A stretch of 64,000 nucleotides of DNA from GCA-2684655 sp045105235 (GTDB lineage: Bacteria; Planctomycetota; UBA1135; UBA2386), in the NCBI GenBank assembly GCA_045105235.1, contig JBGCDH010000001.1, positions 1 through 64,000 of the forward strand, written 5' to 3'. Of this stretch, positions 53,921 through 62,569 are shown piece after piece. The notes under the pieces are model-generated. The model was not told the origin of the DNA. It was given only the letters and a program-made list of their open reading frames with translations, and did not search any database. The position numbers were made by a program, and so were the translations under genes. The stretch's first letter is position 1. Every line of letters starts with the position of its first letter.

Positions 53921-54541
53921 TCAGCGGGGTCGCACCGGTCGCCAGGACAGGTCGAGCCCGAGGTCGAGCCCCTCGGCCCAACGCCCCTCCAGCCCCATCG
54001 CAGCGGCTGTTTCGGCCGTTAGATGGATGGCGCTCTGCGTGCGCAGGCGCTGACCCGGAAGCTGGCAGTGCCAAAGGATTGCCTCGCACAAAACAGCGGT
54101 ATCTGGCGCCGCCGCCAGCGCCCACACCTCGCGCCGGCAGCCTGGGATTGCGACAGGCTGCACCTCGATTCGCCGCAAGAGCAGCCGAAGAACCGGCATG
54201 TTGGACACGGCTACTTCGACCTCGCACACACCTTCCCTCGCCCCCGGCCCCGTTCGCATGGTGCCAGTTGCCGTCGCTCCGGCACTCTCCCCCAACGACA
54301 CGGAAACATGCGAAGAGTCAGACTGCAGCTCGTAGTGACGGAGTTTGGCCCGCACCGGGAAGCTGCGCATTTCTGGCAGCGCCACAGCTCGCGCATCGGC
54401 GCCCGTGGTCGAGCGAAACCGCGGCAGCGCCCGCGGCACAAGACAGCCAAGCGCAACGATCGCCGGCAACCAAACTCGCCAATCCACACGACGGGACGGC
54501 GGACGCTCTTGCGTATGGGCGGTGCGATCTAGCTCGCTCAC
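53921..54541 (-). CDS. Hypothetical membrane-anchored protein
   Basis: A 206-residue protein starting with GTG 54541 inside the stop of the flavoprotein gene (GTGA overlap). A hydrophobic segment (WRVWLPAIVALGCLVPRAL) near residues 22-40 anchors it; the rest is beta-rich and ends after DLGLDLSWRP. The frame is open to 54961, but that part is antisense-like sequence inside the flavoprotein gene. No family recognised. Operon position ties it to the flavoprotein and transporter. Confidence 0.6.
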   Translation of the reverse strand: MSELDRTAHTQERPPSRRVDWRVWLPAIVALGCLVPRALPRFRSTTGADARAVALPEMRSFPVRAKLRHYELQSDSSHVSVSLGESAGATATGTMRTGPGAREGVCEVEVAVSNMPVLRLLLRRIEVQPVAIPGCRREVWALAAAPDTAVLCEAILWHCQLPGQRLRTQSAIHLTAETAAAMGLEGRWAEGLDLGLDLSWRPVRPR

Positions 54542-55785
54542 GCGCCAGCCCTCCGGAACGACCGCCAAAACGATGGCCGCCAAAGCTGCCGCGGATGCAC
54601 GGTGTCCCCGCTCATGGTGACGACAAGATCCGCAAAGCCGGACCAGCGCCCCATTGCGCCGACGAACCGCCGCGTCACCCAAGGCGAGCGCAGGCCTCGC
54701 TGCAGCAACATTGCAGCGCGCAGCCGCGGGCCGAGCTCGTGCTGACGCGCACGTGCGTATGCCGCCATCGCGGCACCCTCGTCGCCCGGCTTCTGCAGTG
54801 AGCGGTGTACGGCCTTGGCCAACGCCTGCGCCGTGAACAACGCAAAGTAGATGCCCTCGCCCGTCAGCGGATCCACGTAGCCCGCTGCGTCTCCCACCAG
54901 CGCGGCGCCGGGAACACTCTGACGCGTCGTCCGATACGCGAACGGCCCGCTGCCATGCCAAGCGTTGAGCCGCTGCGCTCCCTCAAGCCGTTCCGCGAAC
55001 GCTGGCGCTTGCGCCAAGTAGCTCGCCACGAACGCGTCCCAGCTTGCGCCGGGCGGCCGCGTCGCCAGCTGCGCGCGCGGCAGCACGAGGTTGACGCCAA
55101 ACTGCTGCGCATCGACGGTCGTGGCCGCAAAAAAGCCGCCGCGTAGCAGGTGCACTTCGGCTTGTTCTCGCGGGGCGACGCCTTGGAAGTGGGCCACCAG
55201 GGCAAACTGCTGCAGCCAGCGAATCGGCTTCTGCAGCCGCAGCGCATGGGCCACTCTCGAGTGCACACCATCGGCACCAACGACAAACCTCGCACGCACC
55301 TCAACAGGCGGCGCGTCCGCGCTGGCGTTTGCGGGCCGCAATCGCGCTCCGACAACCCGCCCATGGGAATCCCGAAGCAGAGAATCGAAAGCGTGCCGGG
55401 TGTGCGCATGGACGCCGCTGCGGACGGCCTCTCGAAACAGCGCGTGGTCAAACACCGAACGCCGTATGCCAAAGCCACGCGGCGTCGCATCTGCGTCCGC
55501 AACCTGCCGAAAACCGCCGCTCGCACGTCGTTCGCGATGATGCAGCCGCATGCCCAACACTTCGTGCGCGCCCAGATCCGACATCACGGAGCCGAGCCCC
55601 ATCTCTTCGAGAAGCGGCTGACACTGCGGGCTGAGAAACTCACCGCACGGCTTGTCGCGCGGGAACGCCTTCTTGTCCGCAAGAACCACATCGTAGCCAT
55701 CACGACGTAGCTGCAAAGCCAGTGCGCTCCCCGCGGGCCCCGCACCGACCACCAGCACATCCGTCGCCAACACATCAGTCCGCAT
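54538..55785 (-). CDS. Geranylgeranyl-reductase-like FAD oxidoreductase
   Basis: A 415-residue flavoprotein. The N-terminus has DVLVVGAGPAGSALALQLRR (GxGxxG dinucleotide-binding motif), then KPCGEFLSPQ, typical of the geranylgeranyl reductase/monooxygenase group. VVGADGVHSRVAHAL and GDAAGYVDPLTGEGIYFAL (FAD ribityl contact) complete the fold. Members reduce polyprenyl chains or hydroxylate lipids and aromatic rings. It overlaps the transporter gene upstream by 11 nt. A role in a lipid or polyketide product is inferred from context. Confidence 0.85.
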   Translation of the reverse strand: MRTDVLATDVLVVGAGPAGSALALQLRRDGYDVVLADKKAFPRDKPCGEFLSPQCQPLLEEMGLGSVMSDLGAHEVLGMRLHHRERRASGGFRQVADADATPRGFGIRRSVFDHALFREAVRSGVHAHTRHAFDSLLRDSHGRVVGARLRPANASADAPPVEVRARFVVGADGVHSRVAHALRLQKPIRWLQQFALVAHFQGVAPREQAEVHLLRGGFFAATTVDAQQFGVNLVLPRAQLATRPPGASWDAFVASYLAQAPAFAERLEGAQRLNAWHGSGPFAYRTTRQSVPGAALVGDAAGYVDPLTGEGIYFALFTAQALAKAVHRSLQKPGDEGAAMAAYARARQHELGPRLRAAMLLQRGLRSPWVTRRFVGAMGRWSGFADLVVTMSGDTVHPRQLWRPSFWRSFRRAGA

Positions 55786-57850
55786 GAGAGACCTCGCCTG
55801 CATGCGTCCCGCTCGTAGCCGCTTTGCCCAAATCCGTTCCGCGAAGAGAAGCCATTGTCAGCAGCAGGGTCGGCAGCAGCACGGCGGTGCCAAACCAGGC
55901 CATCGCAATGGTCGCTGTTGCCAACACGCCAAACTCGACCGTTGTCGAAAGACTGCTCGTTGCCGCCGTTGCGAAACCGAGCATCAGCATCGTAGTCGAA
56001 AGCGAAATCGCGCGCCCGCAACGCTGCAGCGCGGACTCCATCGCCGCGCGTGCCGGCAGCACACGGCGAGCCTCGCGGTAGTGGTGCAGCAGGTGCAGGG
56101 TGTTGTCGACGATCAAGCCAAGCATGACGCAACCGATCATCGCCGTAGCAACGGATAGCGGTCGCCCAAACAGCCCCAAGCCGCCGTAGAGCCAGAGCGA
56201 CGGCATGAGGTTGGGCAGCATGGCGGCCAACGCCAGCCGAACCGAGCCCAGACCGATTGCCATCACGACACTAAGAACCAGTAGGGACAGCAGCAGGCTG
56301 CCGAGCAGCCCGTGCATCAGGGTGACCGAATCGCGTGCGATCTGCACCGAAGGCCCGGCGCAGGCAACCCCGCTCAGCCCCAATGCGGCGGCACGTTCGT
56401 CGATCGCATCAAACTGCTTCGCGCGGGCAGTGCTGCCGCCAGGGCGCAGAAGCATCGGAACCGCGAGCTGTCCTTCGATGCCGCGCAAGACAGGACCGCC
56501 GGGACCGGCGATCTCGTCGGCCGCGGCAGCGGCCGCTACGAACGGCAGCAGGCGGCTGGCGTCGGCCGCGGGGCTGCCTGATTCGATCAGCAGATGGAAG
56601 AGCTCGACGCCGCCGAGACGCTCGGCCAGACGATCATGTGCGCGGCGCGCCGGATTCTCCGGCGCGAGCATCGTCAGCGGATCGTTTTCCGTCTGCAGCT
56701 CGCGAAGCCCTGCACCAGCGATTCCCGCCGCAGCAATCGCGACGCCAAGGGTCACAAAACGCATGCGCAGAAGACAGGCAACCCAGGCCGCGCCGACTCG
56801 GCCTGGTGCGCGAACCGCATTGGGCATCGTAATCGCAGTCGCAGTCGCAGTCGCAGTCGCAGTCGCAGTCGGCATCGGCACGTCCGGCACCCGCCAGCGC
56901 AGCCACGCCGGCAAAACCACAAACGTAAAGAGGTGCGTCAACGCAACGCCCAGCGCGGCTCGAACGCCAAAGTCGACGACCGCCGGAGTCTCGTTGACCG
57001 TCAGCGACCACAGCCCAAGCATCGTCGTCGTCGTCGCCCAAAACGCCGGCCGCCGCAGGTGCTCACGCGCCGCCTCCACCGCCTCCGCCACGCTGTTGCC
57101 GCGCGCTGCGGCTCGATGCCGCCGGAACGCTTCGACGAAGTGCACGCTGGCGGCAACACCAATCGTCAAGAGCACCGGGTCGAGCAAAGCCGCCACGGGA
57201 TCCAGCTCGTGGCCAAGCCACGCGATGCTGCCCCCCGTCCACGCAATCGCCAGGACCGCCGGTAGGAGCACGCCGATCGCGAGCGCCAATCGACGGTAGC
57301 CAATCCACGCGGCGCAGAGCAGAACGCCCAGCAGCAACGGCACGATGGTGCTGCGCTCGCCGGCGACCAGCTGCGCGATCGTGCCTTCGATGAGCGGCAA
57401 ACCCGTCGTCGCGACATCGACGCCTGCGATTGCCTGTTCGTTTGCGACATCGGCGACGCGCTGCGCGATGGCGTAGGGAGTGCGGTCGACGTCTGCGGCA
57501 TCCGCCGCAAGGGAGACGGGTAGCAGCACAACGCCGGAATCCGGCGGCTCGACAGTGTCTACCTCGCCAACGCCAGGCACGGCGGCCAAGCGCCTCGCGA
57601 GCGTTTGGATGGCGGCGCGTTGCTCTTCGCCAATGGCCCCCGAGGACGACGGCAAGCAGCCCACCAAAACAACCGGATCGCCATGCACGACCTTTCCGAG
57701 TTCGACAAGACGCAGCGCCTCTGGACCATCAGGCAGCTTCAGCGCGCGATTCTCCGGATCCACAGCTTGCGACAACAGGCCAAGCAGCGCCGTCACGGTC
57801 AACGCGACGAACGTGCACCAACCAAATCGTGCGAGAACGGGACTTGCCAT
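55775..57850 (-). CDS. MMPL/RND-family transporter
   Basis: A 691-residue membrane protein with two RND halves. Each has one helix, a large extracytoplasmic loop and five further helices (IVPLLLGVLLCAAWIGYRRL; LLGSLLLSLLVLSVVMAIGL). Conserved helix sequences include LDPVLLTIGVAASVHFVEAF and GCVMLGLIVDNTLHLLHHYR. MMPL proteins export lipids such as hopanoids, mycolates or polyketides. ATG 57850 was chosen because the extension to 58129 is not membrane-like. A run of TA repeats sits before the second half. Confidence 0.85.
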   Translation of the reverse strand: MASPVLARFGWCTFVALTVTALLGLLSQAVDPENRALKLPDGPEALRLVELGKVVHGDPVVLVGCLPSSSGAIGEEQRAAIQTLARRLAAVPGVGEVDTVEPPDSGVVLLPVSLAADAADVDRTPYAIAQRVADVANEQAIAGVDVATTGLPLIEGTIAQLVAGERSTIVPLLLGVLLCAAWIGYRRLALAIGVLLPAVLAIAWTGGSIAWLGHELDPVAALLDPVLLTIGVAASVHFVEAFRRHRAAARGNSVAEAVEAAREHLRRPAFWATTTTMLGLWSLTVNETPAVVDFGVRAALGVALTHLFTFVVLPAWLRWRVPDVPMPTATATATATATAITMPNAVRAPGRVGAAWVACLLRMRFVTLGVAIAAAGIAGAGLRELQTENDPLTMLAPENPARRAHDRLAERLGGVELFHLLIESGSPAADASRLLPFVAAAAAADEIAGPGGPVLRGIEGQLAVPMLLRPGGSTARAKQFDAIDERAAALGLSGVACAGPSVQIARDSVTLMHGLLGSLLLSLLVLSVVMAIGLGSVRLALAAMLPNLMPSLWLYGGLGLFGRPLSVATAMIGCVMLGLIVDNTLHLLHHYREARRVLPARAAMESALQRCGRAISLSTTMLMLGFATAATSSLSTTVEFGVLATATIAMAWFGTAVLLPTLLLTMASLRGTDLGKAATSGTHAGEVSHAD
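56833..56868 (-). repeat. Hexanucleotide microsatellite in coding sequence
   Basis: Six perfect copies of TCGCAG (plus-strand reading) lie inside the transporter gene, encoding Thr-Ala pairs between the two RND halves. The unit is a multiple of three, so slippage changes linker length, not frame. Confidence 0.9.
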
Positions 57851-57933
57851 CGGCAGACCCAAGCGAGCGTGCCCTCTGCAGCGCGCGTGCGCAAGACCAG
57901 GGCAATACCAGGCGATGTCGCTATCATCGCCGC

Positions 57934-60144
57934 GTGACGACGAAAGCGACGCGGTGTCCCCCAAACCGAGCATCTGCATGGCCTGCCGCTGCAGCCAAAT
58001 CTCGAACTGCGGGGCGACCCCGAGCGATCGCGCGGCTCCGGTTCGCATCCGTCGCGGCGTGCCCTCTCCGCCCCGTCTCGCTGCTGCTCTTGGGGCTGAC
58101 CTTCGCCGCCGCGTCCTGCAGTTCCACACGGCCCAGCCGCTCGCCCCGCGTCGAGCACGACATTGTCATCTACGGCTGCACATCGGCTGGCATCGCCGCA
58201 GCCGTGCAGGCCAAGCGCATGGGCAAGTCCGTTGTAGTCGTCGGCCCCGACACGCACCTTGGCGGTCTTTCGTCTAGCGGACTCGGTTGGACCGACTCCG
58301 GCGATAAGGCCGTCATTGGCGGGCTCGCACGCGCATTCTACCAACGCATATTCACACAATACGCCAGCGACGACGCATGGCCGTGGCAACCACGTGCCGA
58401 CTATGGCAACCGCGGCCAGGGTGCGCCGGCCATCGACGGCGATGCGCGCACTATGTGGATTTTCGAACCACACATAGCAGAACGCGTCTTCGAGGACTGG
58501 GTGCACGAGCACGGCATTGCCGTTCATCGCGACGAATGGCTCGACCGCAACGGCGGCGTCGACAAGCATGACGGCCGCATCCGCGCGATCACGATGCTCT
58601 CGGGGCGATCCTTTGCCGGCAAGATGTTCGTCGACGCAACCTACGAAGGCGATCTGATGGCGGCGGCCGGTGTCGGCTACGCGATCGGAAGGGAATCGAA
58701 CAGCCGCTACAACGAGACACTCAACGGCGTGCAAACGGCGAACGACCGCTACCACCAGTTTGAGCGACCGGTCGACCCGTACAAGGTTGCTGGCGATCCG
58801 TCCTCGGGCTTGCTGCCTCGGATCCACGCCGGACCTCCCGGCGTCGAAGGCAGCGGCGACCGCCGCGTGCAGGCCTACTGCTATCGCACGTGCATGACCG
58901 ATCACCCGGACAACCGCGCGCCTTGGCAGAAGCCCGCCAACTACGACGCCGGCCAATACGAACTGCTCCTGCGCTACCTGCAGGCCGGCGGCCGGGGCGT
59001 CTTTGGCAAGTTCGATCCGATCCCCAACCGCAAGACCGACACCAACAACCACGGCGCGTTCTCGTTTGACAACATTGGCGGCAGTGATCGCTATCCGGAG
59101 GCCAGCTACGAAGAGCGGCGCACGATCATCGCCGAGCACGAGACCTACCAGAAGGGCCTGCTGTGGTTCCTCGCCAATGACCTGCGCGTACCGGACGACG
59201 TGCGCACAGAGATGCAGCGATGGGGTCTAGCCGCCGACGAATTTGTCGACAATGACAACTGGCCGCACCAGCTCTACGTGCGCGAAGCCCGCCGCATGGT
59301 CTCGGACTGGGTGCAGACCGAACGGCACCTTCGCGGTCAAACGACGACACCGCGGCCGATTGGCATGGGCTCCTACAACATGGATAGCCACCACGTGCAG
59401 CGCTACGTCGACGCCAACGGCCACGCGCGCAACGAAGGCGACGTCGAGATCAGCCCTGGCGGCCCGTATCCGATCGACTATGGGACGATCGTGCCCAAGC
59501 GCAGCGAATGCGAAAACCTGCTCGTCCCGGTCTGCCTGTCTTCCTCGCACATCGCCTACGGCTCGATCCGAATGGAGCCCGTGTTCATGATTCTTGGGCA
59601 GTCGGCAGCGACCGCCGCGGTCCTCAGCATCGAGAGCGACATCGCTGTTCAGGACCTTGGCTATGACGTCCTCGCAGAACGACTGCAAGCCGACGGCCAG
59701 GTGCTGCACAACGCCTCCAGCAAATACACGGATCTCGCCGGCCTCGAGGGAATCGTCATCGACGATACCCAAGCTGCCCTCACCGGCAGCTGGAAGCAGT
59801 CGACGCGCGCCGCTGGAATCCACCGCGGCTACCAACACGACGATGGCATCGGCGACGGCACCTGCAAGGCCTCGTTTTCGGCCGACCTGGAGGCAGGGTC
59901 GTACGAGGTGCAAATCGCCTATACCGAACACGCCAATCGCGCGACCAACGTTTCTGTCGGCGTCGTCGCGGGCCGTAAGCGCTACAGCTTCGTGATAAAT
60001 CAGCGGCAGCCGCCCACCGGACACGCTGGCTTCCATACGCTCGACACGCTGCTGCTCGCTGGCCCCACTACCATCGACATCACCAATCACGCAGCCGACG
60101 GCCACGTCATTGTGGACGCCGTGCGCTTTGTTCGCATGCGATAG
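57934..60144 (+). CDS. Secreted FAD-dependent oxidoreductase (xanthan-lyase-like)
   Basis: A 736-residue protein. After a basic leader a lipobox follows (VSLLLLGLTFAAASC). The FAD_oxidored fold opens with HDIVIYGCTSAGIAAAVQAK and GLSSSGLGWTD, and continues with MFVDATYEGDLMAAAGVGYA and the closing region SSSHIAYGSIRMEPVFMILG. The last 140 residues (AGIHRGYQHDDGIGDGTCKA, then YEVQIAYTEHANRATNVSV) resemble the golvesin/xanthan-lyase carbohydrate-binding domain. Start GTG 57934 is uncertain. The enzyme probably acts outside the cytoplasm on a glycan, but the substrate is unknown. Divergent from the MMPL gene. Confidence 0.7.
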   Translation: MTTKATRCPPNRASAWPAAAAKSRTAGRPRAIARLRFASVAACPLRPVSLLLLGLTFAAASCSSTRPSRSPRVEHDIVIYGCTSAGIAAAVQAKRMGKSVVVVGPDTHLGGLSSSGLGWTDSGDKAVIGGLARAFYQRIFTQYASDDAWPWQPRADYGNRGQGAPAIDGDARTMWIFEPHIAERVFEDWVHEHGIAVHRDEWLDRNGGVDKHDGRIRAITMLSGRSFAGKMFVDATYEGDLMAAAGVGYAIGRESNSRYNETLNGVQTANDRYHQFERPVDPYKVAGDPSSGLLPRIHAGPPGVEGSGDRRVQAYCYRTCMTDHPDNRAPWQKPANYDAGQYELLLRYLQAGGRGVFGKFDPIPNRKTDTNNHGAFSFDNIGGSDRYPEASYEERRTIIAEHETYQKGLLWFLANDLRVPDDVRTEMQRWGLAADEFVDNDNWPHQLYVREARRMVSDWVQTERHLRGQTTTPRPIGMGSYNMDSHHVQRYVDANGHARNEGDVEISPGGPYPIDYGTIVPKRSECENLLVPVCLSSSHIAYGSIRMEPVFMILGQSAATAAVLSIESDIAVQDLGYDVLAERLQADGQVLHNASSKYTDLAGLEGIVIDDTQAALTGSWKQSTRAAGIHRGYQHDDGIGDGTCKASFSADLEAGSYEVQIAYTEHANRATNVSVGVVAGRKRYSFVINQRQPPTGHAGFHTLDTLLLAGPTTIDITNHAADGHVIVDAVRFVRMR

Positions 60145-60211
60145 GCTGCTGCGCAACGGGTCGCACGCGAGGCAATCGCGCCCGACGCGAGAGACGGCTA
60201 GGCTGGTATCG

Positions 60212-61246
60212 ATGAGCAGCAAGCTCCTACAGACCCTCGGAGTGCTCGCGATCCTCGGATCTCTCGCGATCATCCTCGGCGGCTTCTTCGTGCTGAAGGA
60301 TCGCGTGCGGCTGATTGTGCAAAGCGACGCAGCAGATGCCGGCCCTGAGCCGGTTGAACTGCTGCGCGACGATGTGCAAGTCCTGCAGGGTCGGATCGAC
60401 GCTCTGCAGGAAGCGCTGGCAACCAACTTCGCGCAGCTTGCCGAAGGCCTCGAAGGTGCCGCCGCCGCACGGCACGAAGAGATTCTGGCGCGCCTAGCGG
60501 CACAACTTGCCCCCGCAGACCCGCGTGCTGTCGCCAGCGCTTCCGAGCCATCCCAAACCGAACAGGTCCCCATCGCTTCGGGCGCGCAGGTGCCGGCCAA
60601 CTCCACAGAGTCCGCCGCTTCCGCCAACGGCGTCTCGAAAGACAAGCCTGCGGGCGCGCGCAGCAAAGGCTTCTTGTCCTTCCAGCTGCCGGACACCAAG
60701 CTCGCGCTCAACGAAGTTACGGCGTTCGAACTTCTGCCACGCCTGTGCCGCGTCGGCTTTGATGGCAAGAGCACGCTGCACGACTTTACCGGCGTAACGT
60801 CGAGCGTCCGCGGACGCTTCGCGCTTGCGTTCGACAAAGCCGACACCATCGCCGGAATCATCGAGGCGGAGGCGGCAACGCTCGACACCGGCGTCGAAGG
60901 ACGCGACGCCAACATGCATGAGCATCTCGACGTCAAACAGCACGGCAACATCCGCTTCGAGATGACGTCCTTTCGGCCGGCAGCAGACGGTTTCGACGCC
61001 GTCGAGAAATCGGCGCGCGGCACGATCGATGGGCGCATGACGATCCGCGGCAAGACCAACGAGCTGAGCATGCCGATCGAAGTGCAGGTCGACCCGCAGC
61101 GGCGCCTGGTCGTCAAAGGCCAAACCATCCTCAAGCTCTCCGACTACGGCGTGCCGGTTCCCAACCAGCTTGGTGTCGTCAAGATGGAGGACGAGGTCCT
61201 GGTCTGGATCGCACTGCGCGCCCGCGCAAAGGCGGCCACCAAGTGA
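60212..61246 (+). CDS. Membrane-anchored YceI-like protein
   Basis: A 344-residue protein. Residues 5-28 form an anchor helix (LQTLGVLAILGSLAIILGGF), then a coiled-coil stretch (ELLRDDVQVLQGRIDALQEA) and a Ser/Ala linker. Residues about 165-335 match the YceI lipocalin-like beta barrel (GKSTLHDFTGVTSSVRGRFA, LDTGVEGRDANMHEHLDVKQ). YceI proteins bind polyisoprenoid lipids in the periplasm. It overlaps the next lipoprotein gene by 4 nt (GTGA). Confidence 0.8.
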   Translation: MSSKLLQTLGVLAILGSLAIILGGFFVLKDRVRLIVQSDAADAGPEPVELLRDDVQVLQGRIDALQEALATNFAQLAEGLEGAAAARHEEILARLAAQLAPADPRAVASASEPSQTEQVPIASGAQVPANSTESAASANGVSKDKPAGARSKGFLSFQLPDTKLALNEVTAFELLPRLCRVGFDGKSTLHDFTGVTSSVRGRFALAFDKADTIAGIIEAEAATLDTGVEGRDANMHEHLDVKQHGNIRFEMTSFRPAADGFDAVEKSARGTIDGRMTIRGKTNELSMPIEVQVDPQRRLVVKGQTILKLSDYGVPVPNQLGVVKMEDEVLVWIALRARAKAATK

Positions 61247-61734
61247 TCGCCGGAGTTCTTGCGAGGGCGCGCGCTTCACGCGCCATCGCCAGCTTCGCGC
61301 TGGTCCTGGCACTCACCTCGTGCATTGCGTCCAACGTCGTCGCCCCCGAACAGCGCATGGTCGGCACGGCCATCGACGGGCTCGCGGACGGCGATCCGGC
61401 AAACGGCACCGCGCTCGCATGGCGGCAAGCGCCCGGCTTCCAACTCGACGGTCTCTACGAGACCATCGACATCACCGGCGAAGCGGCGACCTCGCTCCGC
61501 AAGGTTTGGTACTTGTTCGACGCCGACGGCACATACACCGCCGCCGCACTGATCGAAGGCGACGAATATGCGTTCCAGACGCTGTCGGGCACGTGGGAAA
61601 ACGATCGCGACAGCGTCAACGGCCTCATCCTCGACGACGGTGAGCCCGTTTCGCTCGAACAAGCAGACGAGCACCTGCGCATCACTGCGCCCAATGGGAT
61701 GATCGTTCTGCGCCGTCGCCGCAACTGGCGCTAG
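61243..61734 (+). CDS. Small hypothetical lipoprotein
   Basis: A 163-residue protein starting at GTG 61243 (GTGA overlap). The signal peptide ends in LALTSC, a good lipobox. The mature part is beta-rich (GLYETIDITGEAATSLRKVW, FDADGTYTAAALIEGDEY), similar in style to lipocalin-like or META-type domains but not assignable. It is co-expressed with the YceI-like protein. Confidence 0.6.
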   Translation: MIAGVLARARASRAIASFALVLALTSCIASNVVAPEQRMVGTAIDGLADGDPANGTALAWRQAPGFQLDGLYETIDITGEAATSLRKVWYLFDADGTYTAAALIEGDEYAFQTLSGTWENDRDSVNGLILDDGEPVSLEQADEHLRITAPNGMIVLRRRRNWR

Positions 61735-61736
61735 CC

Positions 61737-62495
61737 GTGGGCGCCGCCGCCACGGACCAGTCCGAACTGTTTGACCGCGGCGGGTGGTGGGATCCGGACT
61801 GCCGCGAGTTTGCCTCCCTGCGGCGCGTCAGCGACTTTCGCTCGGCCCTGCTGTCGCGCTGGCTCGAAGACGTATGCGGCAAGACCATCGTCGACCTCGG
61901 CTGCGGCGGTGGACTGCTCGGCGTTCCGCTGGCGGCGGCGGGTGCACACGTTGTCGGCATCGACATCGCAACTGCGGCGCTGCGCGCCGGCCGCATCCAG
62001 AGCCATCGCATTCGCGACGAGGCAGAACAGACGATCGGGTCGTATTGGCCAGCCGCCGCATCGATGCAAGAAGTGCCGCTTCGATCCGGCTGCGCCGACG
62101 TCGTACTGCTCGCAGACGTGCTCGAACACGTTGCCGAGCCGGCACGCGCCGTTGCCGAGGGCGCGCGTCTGCTGCGTCCCGGCGGACAACTTTTCGTCAA
62201 CACCATCGACCGCACTCTTCGCTCTCGCGTGCTCGCAATCTGGCTCGCCGAAGGCCTCGGCCTAGTGCCGCGAAAGACGCACGAATGGCGCAAGTTCATC
62301 CGGCCCGCCGAGCTGGACAAGATGGCCGACGCCGCTGGCCTGCGACTCGTGCGCCGCACGGGCGAGGCTCCGCGACTCGCCGCGACCGTTCGACGCTGGT
62401 CGATCGAACTGCGCGAAAGCCGCAGCACTGCCGTCGGCTACGGCGCGCTGTTTGAGAAACAGAACGGAGCGAACCCAGCCGCCTCTGCGTCGTAA
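61737..62495 (+). CDS. UbiG-like SAM-dependent O-methyltransferase
   Basis: A 252-residue class I methyltransferase. Motif I is IVDLGCGGGLLGVPLAAAGA and motif II/III are VVGIDIATAALRAG and LLADVLEHVAEP. The segment FVNTIDRTLRSRVLAIWLAE, then KTHEWRKFIRPAEL, is the UbiG/Coq3 signature. UbiG methylates hydroxyl groups on ubiquinone precursors. Here, next to a type III polyketide synthase and with no other ubi genes, it may methylate a phenolic lipid. Start GTG 61737. Confidence 0.85.
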   Translation: MGAAATDQSELFDRGGWWDPDCREFASLRRVSDFRSALLSRWLEDVCGKTIVDLGCGGGLLGVPLAAAGAHVVGIDIATAALRAGRIQSHRIRDEAEQTIGSYWPAAASMQEVPLRSGCADVVLLADVLEHVAEPARAVAEGARLLRPGGQLFVNTIDRTLRSRVLAIWLAEGLGLVPRKTHEWRKFIRPAELDKMADAAGLRLVRRTGEAPRLAATVRRWSIELRESRSTAVGYGALFEKQNGANPAASAS

Positions 62496-62569
62496 GCTCG
62501 TAGCATGCCGAGCATGGTGCCCACATCGCGACACGCGCATTCGAATCCGGGCAGCTGGAGGCCAGCGAC

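Noticed and set aside
59227..61134. 635-codon minus-strand open frame
   Set aside because: Antisense to the FAD oxidoreductase and YceI-like genes; its translation is Ser/Arg/Pro/Cys-rich with no motifs, a shadow of high-GC codon use.
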